NCBI GenBank assembly: GCA_005773635.1
Contig: SXHN01000038.1
Coordinates: 1-43,845, forward strand
Origin: Actinomycetota bacterium
GTDB lineage: Bacteria; Actinomycetota; Acidimicrobiia; IMCC26256; PALSA-610
DNA: 43,845 nt
Reading direction: 5' to 3'
The translations under genes and the position numbers were made by a program. Shown here in pieces: positions 8,513 through 16,845 of the stretch. How positions within the stretch are numbered: the stretch's first letter is position 1; the number at the start of each line of letters is the position of its first letter. The notes below the pieces were generated by a model, which saw only the letters and a program-made list of their open reading frames with translations, was not told the origin of the DNA and did not search any database.

Positions 8513-10237
8513 CTACAGCGTTTGGTCGTCGTTCGCGGCGAATGCGGTATCGCCACCCCGCAATGCGGCTTTCAGGACCTTCCCGGCAGGGTTTCGCGGT
8601 AGCGGTTCAGTGCGAAACTCTACATATTCCGGGACCTTGAAGTCGGCGAGCACTGTGCGACAGTGGTCGCGGATTTCCTGCGCAGTTGCTACGACACCGG
8701 GTTTCATACAGACAACAGCTTTGACTTCTTCTCCCAACACCGTGTGCGGAAAACCAATGACAGCAGCATCGACAACACCTGGGTATTCGTACAGAACGTT
8801 TTCAATTTCAACGCAATAAATATTTTCGCCAGCGCGAATGATCATGTCTTTCGCGCGATCGACGATGTAGACGAACCCTTCGGCGTCCTGCTTGGCGATG
8901 TCACCCGTGCGGAACCAGCCGTCCACGAGCACTTCGGCATTGACTTCAGGGCGATTCCAATAGCCTCGCAACATGATCGTTGGCCCCTTCAACCAAATCT
9001 CGCCCTGTTCACCGGTTGGCAATGGATTCAATTCGTCATCACGAATCTGCAGTTCGACCGTTGGCACCGGTCGCCCGCACGACGTCGGATGTGCGAAATA
9101 ATCGTCGCCGCCAAGAGCAGTCGCGACCGCGGCAGTCTCTGTGAGACCGTATGCGGTCGTCAGCGTTTTGCGAAGGTTGGGAAATGCTTGTTCGATGCGC
9201 TCCACAAGTTCCGGAGCTGCAGGTGCACCGCCGTAGCTCGCACGTTTGACTGAGGAAAGATCAAACTTTGCGAAGTTCGGCGACTCAATGATGCGCCACA
9301 TAATCGTGGGCACGCCACCGATACTGCCGACTCGTTCCGCTTCGATCACACGCATCGCTTCGTCGGGATCAAAACGTCCGACTGGCATCAGCACTAGTTT
9401 CGCGCCAAGCGCATAGTTCAACACCATGGTGGCCAGGCATCCGGTCACGTGAAACAGCGGTACAACTAGCAGCGAAGCGTCCTGTACTCCATCGTCGGCG
9501 CCTCTCGATGCGATTCCGGCGACGGCTTGAATCATCCCGGTGCAGATGATGTTGGAAAGATTCGCTAGCGCTTGACGATGGGTGATCGTGGCCCCCTTAG
9601 GCCGGCCCGTCGTGCCCGAGGTATACAAGATCGCCAACACATCGTCTTCGGCAATTTCAGCCTCGGGCATCCCCGGATCTGAACCGTCGCCGAGCAGCGT
9701 GTCGAATGATGCAACATTGCTTTCATCCGAACCTGGCTGCGGTCCAATCACGAATACATTGGTGACTTCCGGCAACGCATCGAGCACTGGCAACACGAGA
9801 TCAAGACGTTTGCGATCAGCAATAACTACTTTGGCGCCACAGTCATCCAGCGCAAACTGCAGTTCTTCGCTTTTTTGCCATGCATTCAGCGGCACACAAA
9901 TCGCACCAAGAATTCCGCAGGCCCAAAAGGTCAGCACCCACTCAGGATTATTCGCAGACACGACAGCCACCCGGTCACCGTGCCCGACTCCGATTCGAGC
10001 CAACGCCACGGCGATCGACCGGGCGGCGACGTCATGGTCGCCGAATGTGTAACGGCGGTCGCCCTGCACGATAAAGGTGACGTCCGATCGCAGTGCACTT
10101 ACAGCCATCAGTTCACGAAGCGACGCCATACGGGTTTTGTAGACCTGGGTCGAAACTCCCAGCACCGGCTCGACCACGATCTCCATCGGGCCGCCGGGGC
10201 CACAGACTTGCACGGCAGCTTCAGCCAACGACGGCAT
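8513..10237 (-). CDS. AMP-forming acyl-CoA synthetase (FadD-like)
   Basis: The 574-residue protein is a class I adenylate-forming enzyme. The phosphate-binding loop ILYTSGTTGRPKG is at residues 203-215. The TAYGLTE motif, the WFRTGD motif and the hinge region YIVDRAKDMI follow in the expected order, and the C-terminal catalytic Lys553 lies in NPAGK. It activates a carboxylic acid to acyl-AMP and transfers it to CoA. The chain length or ring type of the substrate cannot be read from the sequence. ATG 10237 is chosen because GAGGAG lies eight bases upstream and the open frame before it has no family similarity. Two near-identical direct repeats lie upstream at 10280-10333 and may regulate it. 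Confidence 0.93.
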   Translation of the reverse strand: MPSLAEAAVQVCGPGGPMEIVVEPVLGVSTQVYKTRMASLRELMAVSALRSDVTFIVQGDRRYTFGDHDVAARSIAVALARIGVGHGDRVAVVSANNPEWVLTFWACGILGAICVPLNAWQKSEELQFALDDCGAKVVIADRKRLDLVLPVLDALPEVTNVFVIGPQPGSDESNVASFDTLLGDGSDPGMPEAEIAEDDVLAILYTSGTTGRPKGATITHRQALANLSNIICTGMIQAVAGIASRGADDGVQDASLLVVPLFHVTGCLATMVLNYALGAKLVLMPVGRFDPDEAMRVIEAERVGSIGGVPTIMWRIIESPNFAKFDLSSVKRASYGGAPAAPELVERIEQAFPNLRKTLTTAYGLTETAAVATALGGDDYFAHPTSCGRPVPTVELQIRDDELNPLPTGEQGEIWLKGPTIMLRGYWNRPEVNAEVLVDGWFRTGDIAKQDAEGFVYIVDRAKDMIIRAGENIYCVEIENVLYEYPGVVDAAVIGFPHTVLGEEVKAVVCMKPGVVATAQEIRDHCRTVLADFKVPEYVEFRTEPLPRNPAGKVLKAALRGGDTAFAANDDQTL

Positions 10238-10279
10238 AGTTCGACTCCTCAGCAGGGCAACGGTCGCACCAGCAGATTC

Positions 10280-10333
10280 GCCTCGGTGCCGGCCCAAGCT
10301 AAAGGCACACCGCCTCGGCGTGCCAGCCCAAGC
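10280..10333. promoter_or_regulatory. Imperfect direct repeats in a divergent promoter
   Basis: Copies of a roughly 20-base unit occur at 10280-10299 (GCCTCGGTGCCGGCCCAAGC) and 10312-10333 (GCCTCGG, two extra bases, then TGCCAGCCCAAGC). They are about 32 bases apart, close to three helical turns. They lie 43-96 bases upstream of the acyl-CoA ligase start and about 150-200 bases upstream of the rightward kinase-like gene. A hairpin-forming segment (10304-10324) overlaps the second copy. Operator function is inferred from position and repetition only. Confidence 0.4.
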
Positions 10334-10482
10334 CGACGTGCATGAAACGCTCCAGAACCGACCACCTTCGACGTGCGCTTGGAAGTCCGGCCTCAAGGCC
10401 GCCATCCCAACCGCCGACAACCGAAACACACAGATTCAACGGTTCCCGATATTCGCTCGGACTTCTTGTCAGCAGGTGCCCA

Positions 10483-11124
10483 ATGGCCATCACCGAAGTG
10501 GACCGCGACTCCAACGTCGCACGCCAACTACGAGACAGCGTGGCGCACGGACTCCAAGAACCGCTCGCTGAGGTTGTACGGACCCTGCAACATCTTGCAG
10601 TAGCGCAGGTCAGCCCAGACGCGCCTCAACTCGACCCACAACTGCTGGTTCGCGCTCGATCACTCGCGCATGGTCTGAGCCAAGTCATCGAAGAGCTCAT
10701 CAGCAGCGGGACGCAACACGGCGTTCTCGATGGCCGCGAACCTCAAGAAACCGTCATCGTGCGCGATGCAATCGAATCCGCAGCTGCAGCTGCGAAATGG
10801 AATCCCGAGCGCTGTGTCGTAGTGCGCGGAACTCCTCACATCGCGATTACTACCAACGCGGCCAAATTCGAAGCGCTGCTCGTGCGTATCCTTGAGGTCT
10901 CGATCGGCGACGGCGACCTTCGCATCCTGCTCGAACGATCGCGCGGCGAATTGCTCATGCAATTCGAAGCCTCCGAGATCTCGAGCGCGGACCTCGACGC
11001 TGTGCGCGTGTTGGCTCGAGCCATTGGCGGCACCTCAGATCGAGCCGTGACCGGGTCAAGTCAGCGGATCGTCGTGTGGCTTCCCCAACAGCGGGTCAAC
11101 GACCCAATCGAACGTAAGCCCTAG
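10483..11124 (+). CDS. Degenerate histidine-kinase-like protein without sensor domain
   Basis: The protein is 213 residues from ATG 10483. The region SVAHGLQEPLAEVVRTLQHL (about residues 19-38) resembles the H-box of two-component kinases, with His22 at the phospho-acceptor position (compare SHELRTPL). The second part has an alpha/beta arrangement like a HATPase domain (AAKFEALLVRILEVSIGDGD, then a late GGTSDRAV segment). The conserved N-box Asn and DxGxG nucleotide motif are not visible, so ATP binding is doubtful. There is no membrane segment or sensor domain. It could be a phosphotransfer or decoy protein, or a decayed kinase. The frame remains open upstream to 10342, but that part is compositionally like intergenic DNA. 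No response regulator is adjacent. Confidence 0.6.
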   Translation: MAITEVDRDSNVARQLRDSVAHGLQEPLAEVVRTLQHLAVAQVSPDAPQLDPQLLVRARSLAHGLSQVIEELISSGTQHGVLDGREPQETVIVRDAIESAAAAAKWNPERCVVVRGTPHIAITTNAAKFEALLVRILEVSIGDGDLRILLERSRGELLMQFEASEISSADLDAVRVLARAIGGTSDRAVTGSSQRIVVWLPQQRVNDPIERKP

Positions 11125-11141
11125 TACCGCCTCAGACTTCG

Positions 11142-11990
11142 TTAGGTCTGACCATCGGTGTCGGGCTGATCGCGCAAGAACCGCTCGATTTCGCTAGCCA
11201 ACTCGTCTCCGCTCGGAATCCGCTCTTCCCATTGCTCGTCGATCTGGTTGACGATCTTCAGCACATCCGGCCGCTCCGAGAGCCCCTCTTCGACTTTGTC
11301 TCGATAGGCCGCACATCGCTCGTCGAGTTGACGTAGCTCCACACGAATTCGTGCGAGCTCACACAATCGACCCACCAACGCCCGAACCGCGGGCGGCGAC
11401 GGCGACCCCGACACGTACTGCGGTACCTGCGCCCACAGCGCGACCGATCGGACGCCTGCTTCACCCAATGCGTACTGCACAATCGTGTTCAAACCCGTCG
11501 CTCCGACATAGTCATCGCGCAACGGGCCTACTTCTTGGGCAATCGACCGCTTGGTCGCCGAACTCAGCACGGGCACGCTGCGACGATGCGTGACGATCGC
11601 GGGCATTCCTCCGAGCGCGAACGACTCGTGGGCATCAACCCGGTCGGCAATCTCGGTAATGGCTGTCGCAAAATCTGGCCACTGGACCGACGGCTCCGGG
11701 CCCTGCACACAGACAACGTCGCGACCCAGGTTGCCCGCCCACAGGCGAACTTTGGGCCACTCAATCGATCGCAATCCGCCATCGACCAGCTTCACCAACG
11801 GCCGGGTCTGTTGGAGGTCGAGCAGATTGGTGAGATCGATCGCACCAAATTCGCTCCCACCGGCATCCTCGAGCTGCTCAATCAATAAATCCATCGAGCC
11901 TTCGCCAGCCAATCCCGCGTCAATCCAGCCGCGAAACGAATAGATCAAGACGGGATTCCGAAGTTTGGGCCAACGCTCTACCTCAAGCAT
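11142..11990 (-). CDS. PAC2 family protein (proteasome assembly chaperone-like)
   Basis: The 282-residue sequence matches actinobacterial PAC2 proteins. It starts LEVERWPKLRNPVLIYSFRGWIDAG, continues with RDVVCVQGPEPSVQWPDF, and has LGGMPAIVTHRRSVPVLSSA and a DDYVGATGLNTIVQYAL segment. The C-terminal 70 residues are highly charged and helical. PAC2 domains are related to eukaryotic proteasome assembly chaperones; the actinobacterial role is not settled. The family is widespread in actinobacteria, which supports the taxonomic placement. It converges with the kinase-like gene 17 bases away, and its start is separated from the secreted protein gene by about 170 bases. Confidence 0.9.
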   Translation of the reverse strand: MLEVERWPKLRNPVLIYSFRGWIDAGLAGEGSMDLLIEQLEDAGGSEFGAIDLTNLLDLQQTRPLVKLVDGGLRSIEWPKVRLWAGNLGRDVVCVQGPEPSVQWPDFATAITEIADRVDAHESFALGGMPAIVTHRRSVPVLSSATKRSIAQEVGPLRDDYVGATGLNTIVQYALGEAGVRSVALWAQVPQYVSGSPSPPAVRALVGRLCELARIRVELRQLDERCAAYRDKVEEGLSERPDVLKIVNQIDEQWEERIPSGDELASEIERFLRDQPDTDGQT

Positions 11991-12161
11991 TCGGCGAGAT
12001 TATTGGAGAACCACCCCCGAGGTGGGGTCGCGGGCATCTGAACGCAGCCCCATTTCCACACCAGCAGTGCTCTGAGTCACATTCGTGGACCAAAGTGCAA
12101 GACCGTGTCGCCAGGTGCGTTGACACAGCAAACAAACCCAACACTCAACAAGGAGCACCGC

Positions 12162-12572
12162 ATGCGAACTCGTTTCATTGCCCTCACTGCGATCGCGTTC
12201 AGCCTCGCAATTCCGACATCTAGTGCCTACGCTGCAGATCCGCCGCCCGAAGCACCGGCAAACATCCCGATGCAACGTATGGCTTGCCGCAGTGTCGATG
12301 CGGCCGAAATCGCTCGCCTCGGCGGCACCGCGGACCATGGTGTCTTTTGCCGTTGGGCCAAGCCCAATACCCGCCGCGCTGGCGGATACAAGCTGGCCCG
12401 TAAACACGGCGACGAAGCTCGTTCCATCGTGTTTCGGACCCGCGACCTGCATCACAACTGGTTCCTCGACACCGACGTCGTAGCTGGCGACACCTATAAA
12501 TACAAGGTTGGCACCGTCGCTCATGGTGGCGCGGTGATTGCAGCATCGCCTGTAGTCACCGTTCAGGCGTAA
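12162..12572 (+). CDS. Small secreted protein, unknown
   Basis: The 136-residue product begins with a classic Sec signal peptide: MRTRF, a hydrophobic core, and a cleavage-like SSAYA-AD around residues 24-26. The start ATG follows AAGGAG with good spacing, which decides it over a longer upstream frame. The mature part has two Cys residues (in MACRS and VFCRW) that could form a disulfide, then a run of beta-strand-like segments with DTYKYKVGTV and ASPVVTVQA at the end, resembling a fibronectin-like or small beta-sandwich fold. No family is recognised. It lies directly upstream of the sigma factor gene, so it may belong to the same cell-envelope response; this is inference. Confidence 0.78.
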   Translation: MRTRFIALTAIAFSLAIPTSSAYAADPPPEAPANIPMQRMACRSVDAAEIARLGGTADHGVFCRWAKPNTRRAGGYKLARKHGDEARSIVFRTRDLHHNWFLDTDVVAGDTYKYKVGTVAHGGAVIAASPVVTVQA

Positions 12573-12616
12573 CTCCGGCACTGGCAACTGTCCAAATTCG
12601 GCCGATTGAGTACCCG

Positions 12617-13321
12617 ATGACGGCCACGCTTACAACCGCTTCGAATGGTGCTGGACCTTGGGTCTGGCACCATTCGGCGCGCGGCATGCTGCATCGCCTC
12701 TGGCTCGTGATTCTGGCCGTTCAGATCCCCGCGTCGTCAACCCCTGATCATGCCGCGGAACAAGCCCTCGCCAGCCGAGCACTCCATGATCCGAACGCGT
12801 TCGACACGATCTACCGCGCGCATGTGCGAGAAGTACGACGCTTCATCTATAAACGATGCGGATCAATCGAGCTCGCCGATGACATCACCGCTGCGACATT
12901 TGAAAAGGCGCTGCGGAGCTTGCATCGATTCGAATCCAAGCGCGGCGGGATACGCGCCTGGCTTCTTGTAATCGCTGGCAACGCACTCACCGACCACTAT
13001 CGGCGCAGCACCGCTGAACGAGCACGACTCGGGCGAGCGCAACGAGATCCCGCCGCACAAGCGTGGGTCGGCATCGAAGCAAGCAACTCGGGTGACGACA
13101 GCAGCGAAGCCCAGACGCAGCATCAACTCTCATTGATTCGCGCCGCACTCGAACGAATCCATCCTCGATATCGAGAAGCAATTGCGTTGCGCTATCTCGA
13201 AGGAATGAGTAACGACGCAGCCGCCGCGGCCACCGGACGAACTCGCGCGGCCATGTCGGTATTGACCCACCGCGCGATCCGCGCCCTCACGCAGCAACTC
13301 GAGGTTGACGGTCAATCATGA
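12617..13321 (+). CDS. ECF-type RNA polymerase sigma factor
   Basis: The protein is up to 234 residues. Sigma region 2 is clear from about residue 56 (DTIYRAHVREVRRFIYKRCG, then ADDITAATFEKAL, a region-2.2/2.3-like helix, and RAWLLVIAGNALTDHYRR). Region 4 is near the C-terminus (LERIHPRYREAIALRYLEGM, then a helix-turn-helix with GRTRAAMSVLTHRAIRAL). The first 50 residues have no sigma similarity, and a strong hairpin lies in their DNA, so the true start may be downstream, for example ATG 12686 or GTG 12707. The stop codon overlaps the ATG of the next gene, a membrane protein likely to control it. ECF factors direct polymerase to stress or envelope promoters. Confidence 0.85.
   Translation: MTATLTTASNGAGPWVWHHSARGMLHRLWLVILAVQIPASSTPDHAAEQALASRALHDPNAFDTIYRAHVREVRRFIYKRCGSIELADDITAATFEKALRSLHRFESKRGGIRAWLLVIAGNALTDHYRRSTAERARLGRAQRDPAAQAWVGIEASNSGDDSSEAQTQHQLSLIRAALERIHPRYREAIALRYLEGMSNDAAAAATGRTRAAMSVLTHRAIRALTQQLEVDGQS
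12643..12675 (+). promoter_or_regulatory. Strong hairpin at the 5' end of the sigma factor gene
   Basis: A perfect 9-base inverted repeat (GAATGGTGC at 12643-12651 and GCACCATTC at 12667-12675) encloses a second, inner stem (GACC/GGTC) around a TTG loop. The full structure would have about 13 paired bases. It lies 70-100 bases after the preceding gene and lacks a T-run, so it is either an operator, an mRNA structure controlling the sigma factor, or an atypical terminator. Confidence 0.45.
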
Positions 13322-14286
13322 AAACCGAGATCGCCACCACATTGCAACACATGCAGCATCTCAGCGTCCCCGATTCCTTCGATGAGGACGCAGCCGACGC
13401 CCAAATACTGCTTCGGATCCACCAGATCTATGACCTCAACCTGGGTGCGGCGCCAACCAATTCCGCGCTCGCGTATCGCACCGGGACTCCACGCCGTCGC
13501 CTCCAACAAACCATCGCGGGGGTCTTGATCATCGCGAGCGCGTTCGCTGTAATCATCTCCCAGCGTGGCCAATCACAGCGCCCGAATCGCAACCTTGTGC
13601 TCGTGGCGGCCCGTGAAACCACGATTCTTGACGCAGACGGTAACGCAATTTCGATCGAACTCGGCGCCGCGTTGCGCGAGGGATCCGTTATTCGAGTCGG
13701 CAAAGGTGGCACCGCGACCATCGGTTCACTCGTGCTCCCGCCGGGGACCATCGCGCACGTCGAAGATGGAAGCGTCGTGATTGACACGCCCGACACAACC
13801 ACCACAACGCAATCGACCGCGAACCTGACCACGACCACCGTTGTTGGTCAACCGTCTCCGACTTCGGCGCCAAACGGCGCGACACCGAGCACGAACCCCG
13901 TGCCTCGAAGCACCACAACCAACTTTTCCGAACGGCCCGCGAACTCGTCGACACCTCAAGGAGTATCAACCACTTCTCGGCCCACCGCAGACCGTACCGT
14001 CACCGCGCGCCTGCAGATTTCACAAGACACACTCACAGTTCAGTGGCAATGGCCGAGCAGTGACCGTGTCGCCGGCATCATCGTTCTTGGCCACGCTCCC
14101 GGTTCCAACCCCACATATCCAATTGTGGTCGGATCTGGTACGGCACGTTTGTTCTCCACGCAGCTGCGATCTACAACCGCCACGCAGATCCGGTGGGTTG
14201 GGGGCGCCAGAATATTGGTCGTTGCGGTCGATCGAAATCAAGAAATGCTGGGCCAGAGCGTCGTGTTGATCGCGCCGCTACGCTGA
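13318..14286 (+). CDS. FecR-like membrane protein, probable anti-sigma regulator
   Basis: The protein is 322 residues and its ATG overlaps the sigma factor stop (ATGA), implying translational coupling. It has a cytoplasmic N-terminus of about 62 residues, a single membrane segment near residues 63-80 (TIAGVLIIASAFAVII), and an outside part. Outside, residues 90-155 resemble a FecR-type module: a strand ARETTILDADGNAISIELGAAL and then GSVIRVGKGGTATIGS. A Thr/Ser/Pro-rich linker (about 157-230) leads to a C-terminal beta-rich domain. A FecR-like protein next to an ECF factor usually acts as sigma regulator. No zinc anti-sigma (HxxxCxxC) motif is seen, so the mode of binding is unknown. Confidence 0.75.
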   Translation: MKTEIATTLQHMQHLSVPDSFDEDAADAQILLRIHQIYDLNLGAAPTNSALAYRTGTPRRRLQQTIAGVLIIASAFAVIISQRGQSQRPNRNLVLVAARETTILDADGNAISIELGAALREGSVIRVGKGGTATIGSLVLPPGTIAHVEDGSVVIDTPDTTTTTQSTANLTTTTVVGQPSPTSAPNGATPSTNPVPRSTTTNFSERPANSSTPQGVSTTSRPTADRTVTARLQISQDTLTVQWQWPSSDRVAGIIVLGHAPGSNPTYPIVVGSGTARLFSTQLRSTTATQIRWVGGARILVVAVDRNQEMLGQSVVLIAPLR

Positions 14287-14324
14287 CGGTGACTGCGCGA
14301 GATCCCGGGGTCTAGCGTGATGCG

Positions 14325-15236
14325 ATGGACGTCAAATTCGGAGTGCACACCGGACTCCAAAACACCACTATCCCCGAACTTCAAGAACTCTGGCGAGGTA
14401 TTGAACGACTCGATTTTGATTGGATCTCGATCTGGGACCATTTCTACGCGGCCGACGCGACAGGCAATCCGCATTCGCTCGAAGCCGTTGTCGCGCACGC
14501 TGCGCTTGCGGCAACGACAACTCGGGTCCGGTGCGGATCGCTGGTGTATTCGGCCGGTTATCGCCACCCCGCGGTACTCGCCAACGCCATGGCCACGCTC
14601 GATCAACTCGCTCGCGGCCGCATCACCTTTGGGATCGGTGGAGGCTGGCTCCGCAACGAATACGACGTGTACGGCATTGAATACGGCACGCCAGGCCAGC
14701 GACTGCGCCGTCTTGAGGAATCAATTCAGTGCATCCGTGGGCTATTGACCCAAGACACGACCAATTTTGACGGTGAGCATTTTCAGCTGCGCAACGCGCA
14801 ATGTGAACCGAAGCCGGTGCAAGATCGACTCCCGATATGGGTCGGTGGCGGAGGCGAAAAGGTGACGTTGCGAATTGCTGCGCAGCATGCCGATGGGTGG
14901 AACGTGCCCTTTATCAGTCCGAAAGATTGGGCACATAAAGCTTCGGTACTCGATGCGCATTGCGAACGGGTCGGCCGCGATCCGATGGAGCTCACGAAAA
15001 CGGTCAACGTGGGCATGGCATTCACAGAGGACGAACTCGTCACACAATTCGGTGCGATGACCGAAGTGGTTCGTCCGACAGTCTTTGCTGGGAGCGTGCA
15101 GCAAATGGTCGATCACGCGGCCGCGTATTGCGAAGCTGGCGCAAAGTATCTGATTCTTGCGCTTCGGGCACCGTTCGCCGCCGACCGCATTGAACAATTT
15201 GCGACCGAAGTCATTCCGGCTATCAAGGCTGCGTAG
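14325..15236 (+). CDS. LLM-class (F420-dependent-type) oxidoreductase
   Basis: The 303-residue protein has the TIM-barrel pattern of the luciferase-like monooxygenase/F420 family. It opens with VKFGVHTGLQN, followed by a SIWDHFYA segment, a TTRVRCGSLVYSAGYRHPAVLA strand-helix, and the glycine-rich RITFGIGGGW. A second conserved stretch, LPIWVGGGGEKVTLRIAAQHADGWN, is at mid-length. Actinobacterial members mostly use coenzyme F420, though FMN use cannot be excluded. The substrate is unknown. The stop overlaps the end of the convergent GNAT gene by 14 bases. It begins about 40 bases after the FecR-like gene and may share its transcript. Confidence 0.9.
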   Translation: MDVKFGVHTGLQNTTIPELQELWRGIERLDFDWISIWDHFYAADATGNPHSLEAVVAHAALAATTTRVRCGSLVYSAGYRHPAVLANAMATLDQLARGRITFGIGGGWLRNEYDVYGIEYGTPGQRLRRLEESIQCIRGLLTQDTTNFDGEHFQLRNAQCEPKPVQDRLPIWVGGGGEKVTLRIAAQHADGWNVPFISPKDWAHKASVLDAHCERVGRDPMELTKTVNVGMAFTEDELVTQFGAMTEVVRPTVFAGSVQQMVDHAAAYCEAGAKYLILALRAPFAADRIEQFATEVIPAIKAA

Positions 15237-15831
15237 TCGGCTCGCGCCACATCGCCACCAACGTCGGACCAGACTCGGCGATGTCGAGCGTTGCGGTAAC
15301 ACGAAATCCGTGTCGTTCGTAAAACGCGACGTTGTCGGCTTTTGTGCTTTCCAAGTAGCACGGTGTTGAAGTTGCGTCGGCCCGTTGCAGAACTGGTTGC
15401 ATCACCGCGGATCCGAGGCCGGTGCGCTGTCGTGACGGGTCGGTACCCAGACCTTGAAGATACCAATGGGATTCGGACGGGTGCGCGGCGTGCATCACTT
15501 CGTTGGCCACAGCGAACCGCCGAGTGATGTCGGAATCCAGCTGTCCTTCGAGAGACCGCAACGCCGCGCGGGCTTCCAACGTAGGCGCTTCCCCCCAGCG
15601 GCCCGGCGGCACCCAAAATGCCGCCGACGCCAAATCATCGTCCACGTAGGACTCGCCGAGAGGAATCGAAATCACGGCCGTGATGAGTTCAAACATCGCG
15701 GTCAACAACGCCAAACGATGATCAGCATTAGGAATTGCCCACGATTGGAGCGGATCATCATTAAACGCGCGTGCCTGAGCCGCCCCGATCACAGAACTCT
15801 CATCGAGTCGTGCCCTGCGAATCGTTGTCAT
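15223..15831 (-). CDS. GNAT-family N-acetyltransferase
   Basis: This 202-residue protein carries the GNAT acetyl-CoA motif: LQGLGTDPSRQRTGLGSAVM, with the R-x-x-G-x-G-like RQRTGLG pyrophosphate loop. The C-terminal VAFYERHGFRVTATLD matches the family's typical last helix and strand. The substrate is unknown. The start at ATG 15831 gives the usual MTTIRRAR beginning; the frame is open further upstream to 15918 but would overlap galT. It is divergent from galT, with 27 bases between the start codons, so their promoters must overlap. Confidence 0.88.
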   Translation of the reverse strand: MTTIRRARLDESSVIGAAQARAFNDDPLQSWAIPNADHRLALLTAMFELITAVISIPLGESYVDDDLASAAFWVPPGRWGEAPTLEARAALRSLEGQLDSDITRRFAVANEVMHAAHPSESHWYLQGLGTDPSRQRTGLGSAVMQPVLQRADATSTPCYLESTKADNVAFYERHGFRVTATLDIAESGPTLVAMWREPTTQP

Positions 15832-15858
15832 AGGCGCACGATACGGCAGGATGGTGCC

Positions 15859-16818
15859 ATGGCTGGCGAGTTTCGTTTTGATCCGCTCACGCACCAATGG
15901 GTCGGTATCGTCGGCCACCGCCAGGCGCGGCCCAATTTGCCCACAAGTTCCTCCGAAGGCGGCTGCCCGTTTTGCATCGGTGGGCTCGAAGCGCCCAACC
16001 CGTACGACGTCACTTGGTTCACAAATCGATGGCCCGCGTTCGCACCCGGCCTACCGGTCGACCTCGCGACCCCAGCCGATCTTGGCCACGCCACATTGGC
16101 AGCCGTCGGCTCCGCCGAAGTGATTCTGTTTTCTTCCGACCATGATGCCTCACTCGCCAGCTTGCCGGTCGAACACCTCCGCCGAGTCGTTGATCTCTGG
16201 GCCGAGCGATCGCAGGCGCTCATGCAACGAAGCGAAATTGAATACGTGCTCATATTCGAAAATCGTGGCGCGGAGGTTGGTGCAACGATCCCCCACCCGC
16301 ATGGGCAAATTTACGCGTTCGGACACGTTCCCCCAGCGCCGCGCAACGAAGCACAGCTATCAGCAACCCATGGCTGCACGGTGTGCGCAGACCTTGCCGC
16401 GGAACTCGCCGAACCAGACCGTGTCATCCATGATTCTGAATCATGGACTGCCTACGTGCCGTTCGCGTCAGAATTTCCTTACGGCATGCGGGTGGTCGCG
16501 AAAGACCACACGGCCGACTTCGCGTCGCTCACGTCCACCCAGCGCGACGGCCTGGCCGCAGCTCTCGGTGATGTGCTCAGCCGATACGATCGGCTGTGGC
16601 CTGAAAGCGACCAACGTAGCCACACGTTTCCCTACCTCATGTGGTTTCACCAAGCTCCAAAGCATCACGACGGTGAGTACCACATCCATGCCCATATCGC
16701 GCCGCCCCAGCGAGGCCCAGGCACCACCCGTTTCGTCGCCGCGGGCGAACTTGGTAGCGGCACGTACTCGAACCCGGTCGTACCCGAATCGGCCGCGGCG
16801 ACATTACGCAACGCCTAA
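15859..16818 (+). CDS. galT: Galactose-1-phosphate uridylyltransferase
   Basis: The 319-residue protein shows GalT hallmarks. The catalytic motif H-P-H-x-Q is at His146-His148-Gln150 within ATIPHPHGQIYAF; His148 would carry the uridylyl group. A zinc pair Cys36/Cys39 lies in CPFC, and a second histidine-rich metal site region, FHQAPKHHDGEYHIHAHI, follows near the C-terminus. It exchanges UMP between UDP-glucose and galactose-1-phosphate in the Leloir pathway. The start at ATG 15859 gives MAGEFRFDPLTHQWVGI, the normal N-terminus; the longer open frame from 15454 lies in the antisense of the GNAT gene. galK lies about 3 kb downstream, beyond a leftward gene and the sulfatase. Confidence 0.95.
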   Translation: MAGEFRFDPLTHQWVGIVGHRQARPNLPTSSSEGGCPFCIGGLEAPNPYDVTWFTNRWPAFAPGLPVDLATPADLGHATLAAVGSAEVILFSSDHDASLASLPVEHLRRVVDLWAERSQALMQRSEIEYVLIFENRGAEVGATIPHPHGQIYAFGHVPPAPRNEAQLSATHGCTVCADLAAELAEPDRVIHDSESWTAYVPFASEFPYGMRVVAKDHTADFASLTSTQRDGLAAALGDVLSRYDRLWPESDQRSHTFPYLMWFHQAPKHHDGEYHIHAHIAPPQRGPGTTRFVAAGELGSGTYSNPVVPESAAATLRNA

Positions 16819-16845
16819 TTGCGTTCGAAGTTTCGAGCGCCCGCG

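Noticed and set aside
12120-12125. TTGACA resembling a -35 box before the secreted protein gene
   Set aside because: No -10 element at the right spacing is visible, so I do not call a promoter from it.
13790-13990. Repetitive ACC/ACA triplets resembling a short repeat array
   Set aside because: They encode the Thr-rich linker of the FecR-like protein; there are no unique spacers or a cas gene, so this is not a CRISPR array.
15454-15858. A 135-codon N-terminal extension of galT
   Set aside because: It is antisense to the GNAT gene and unlike any GalT; ATG 15859 matches the family start.
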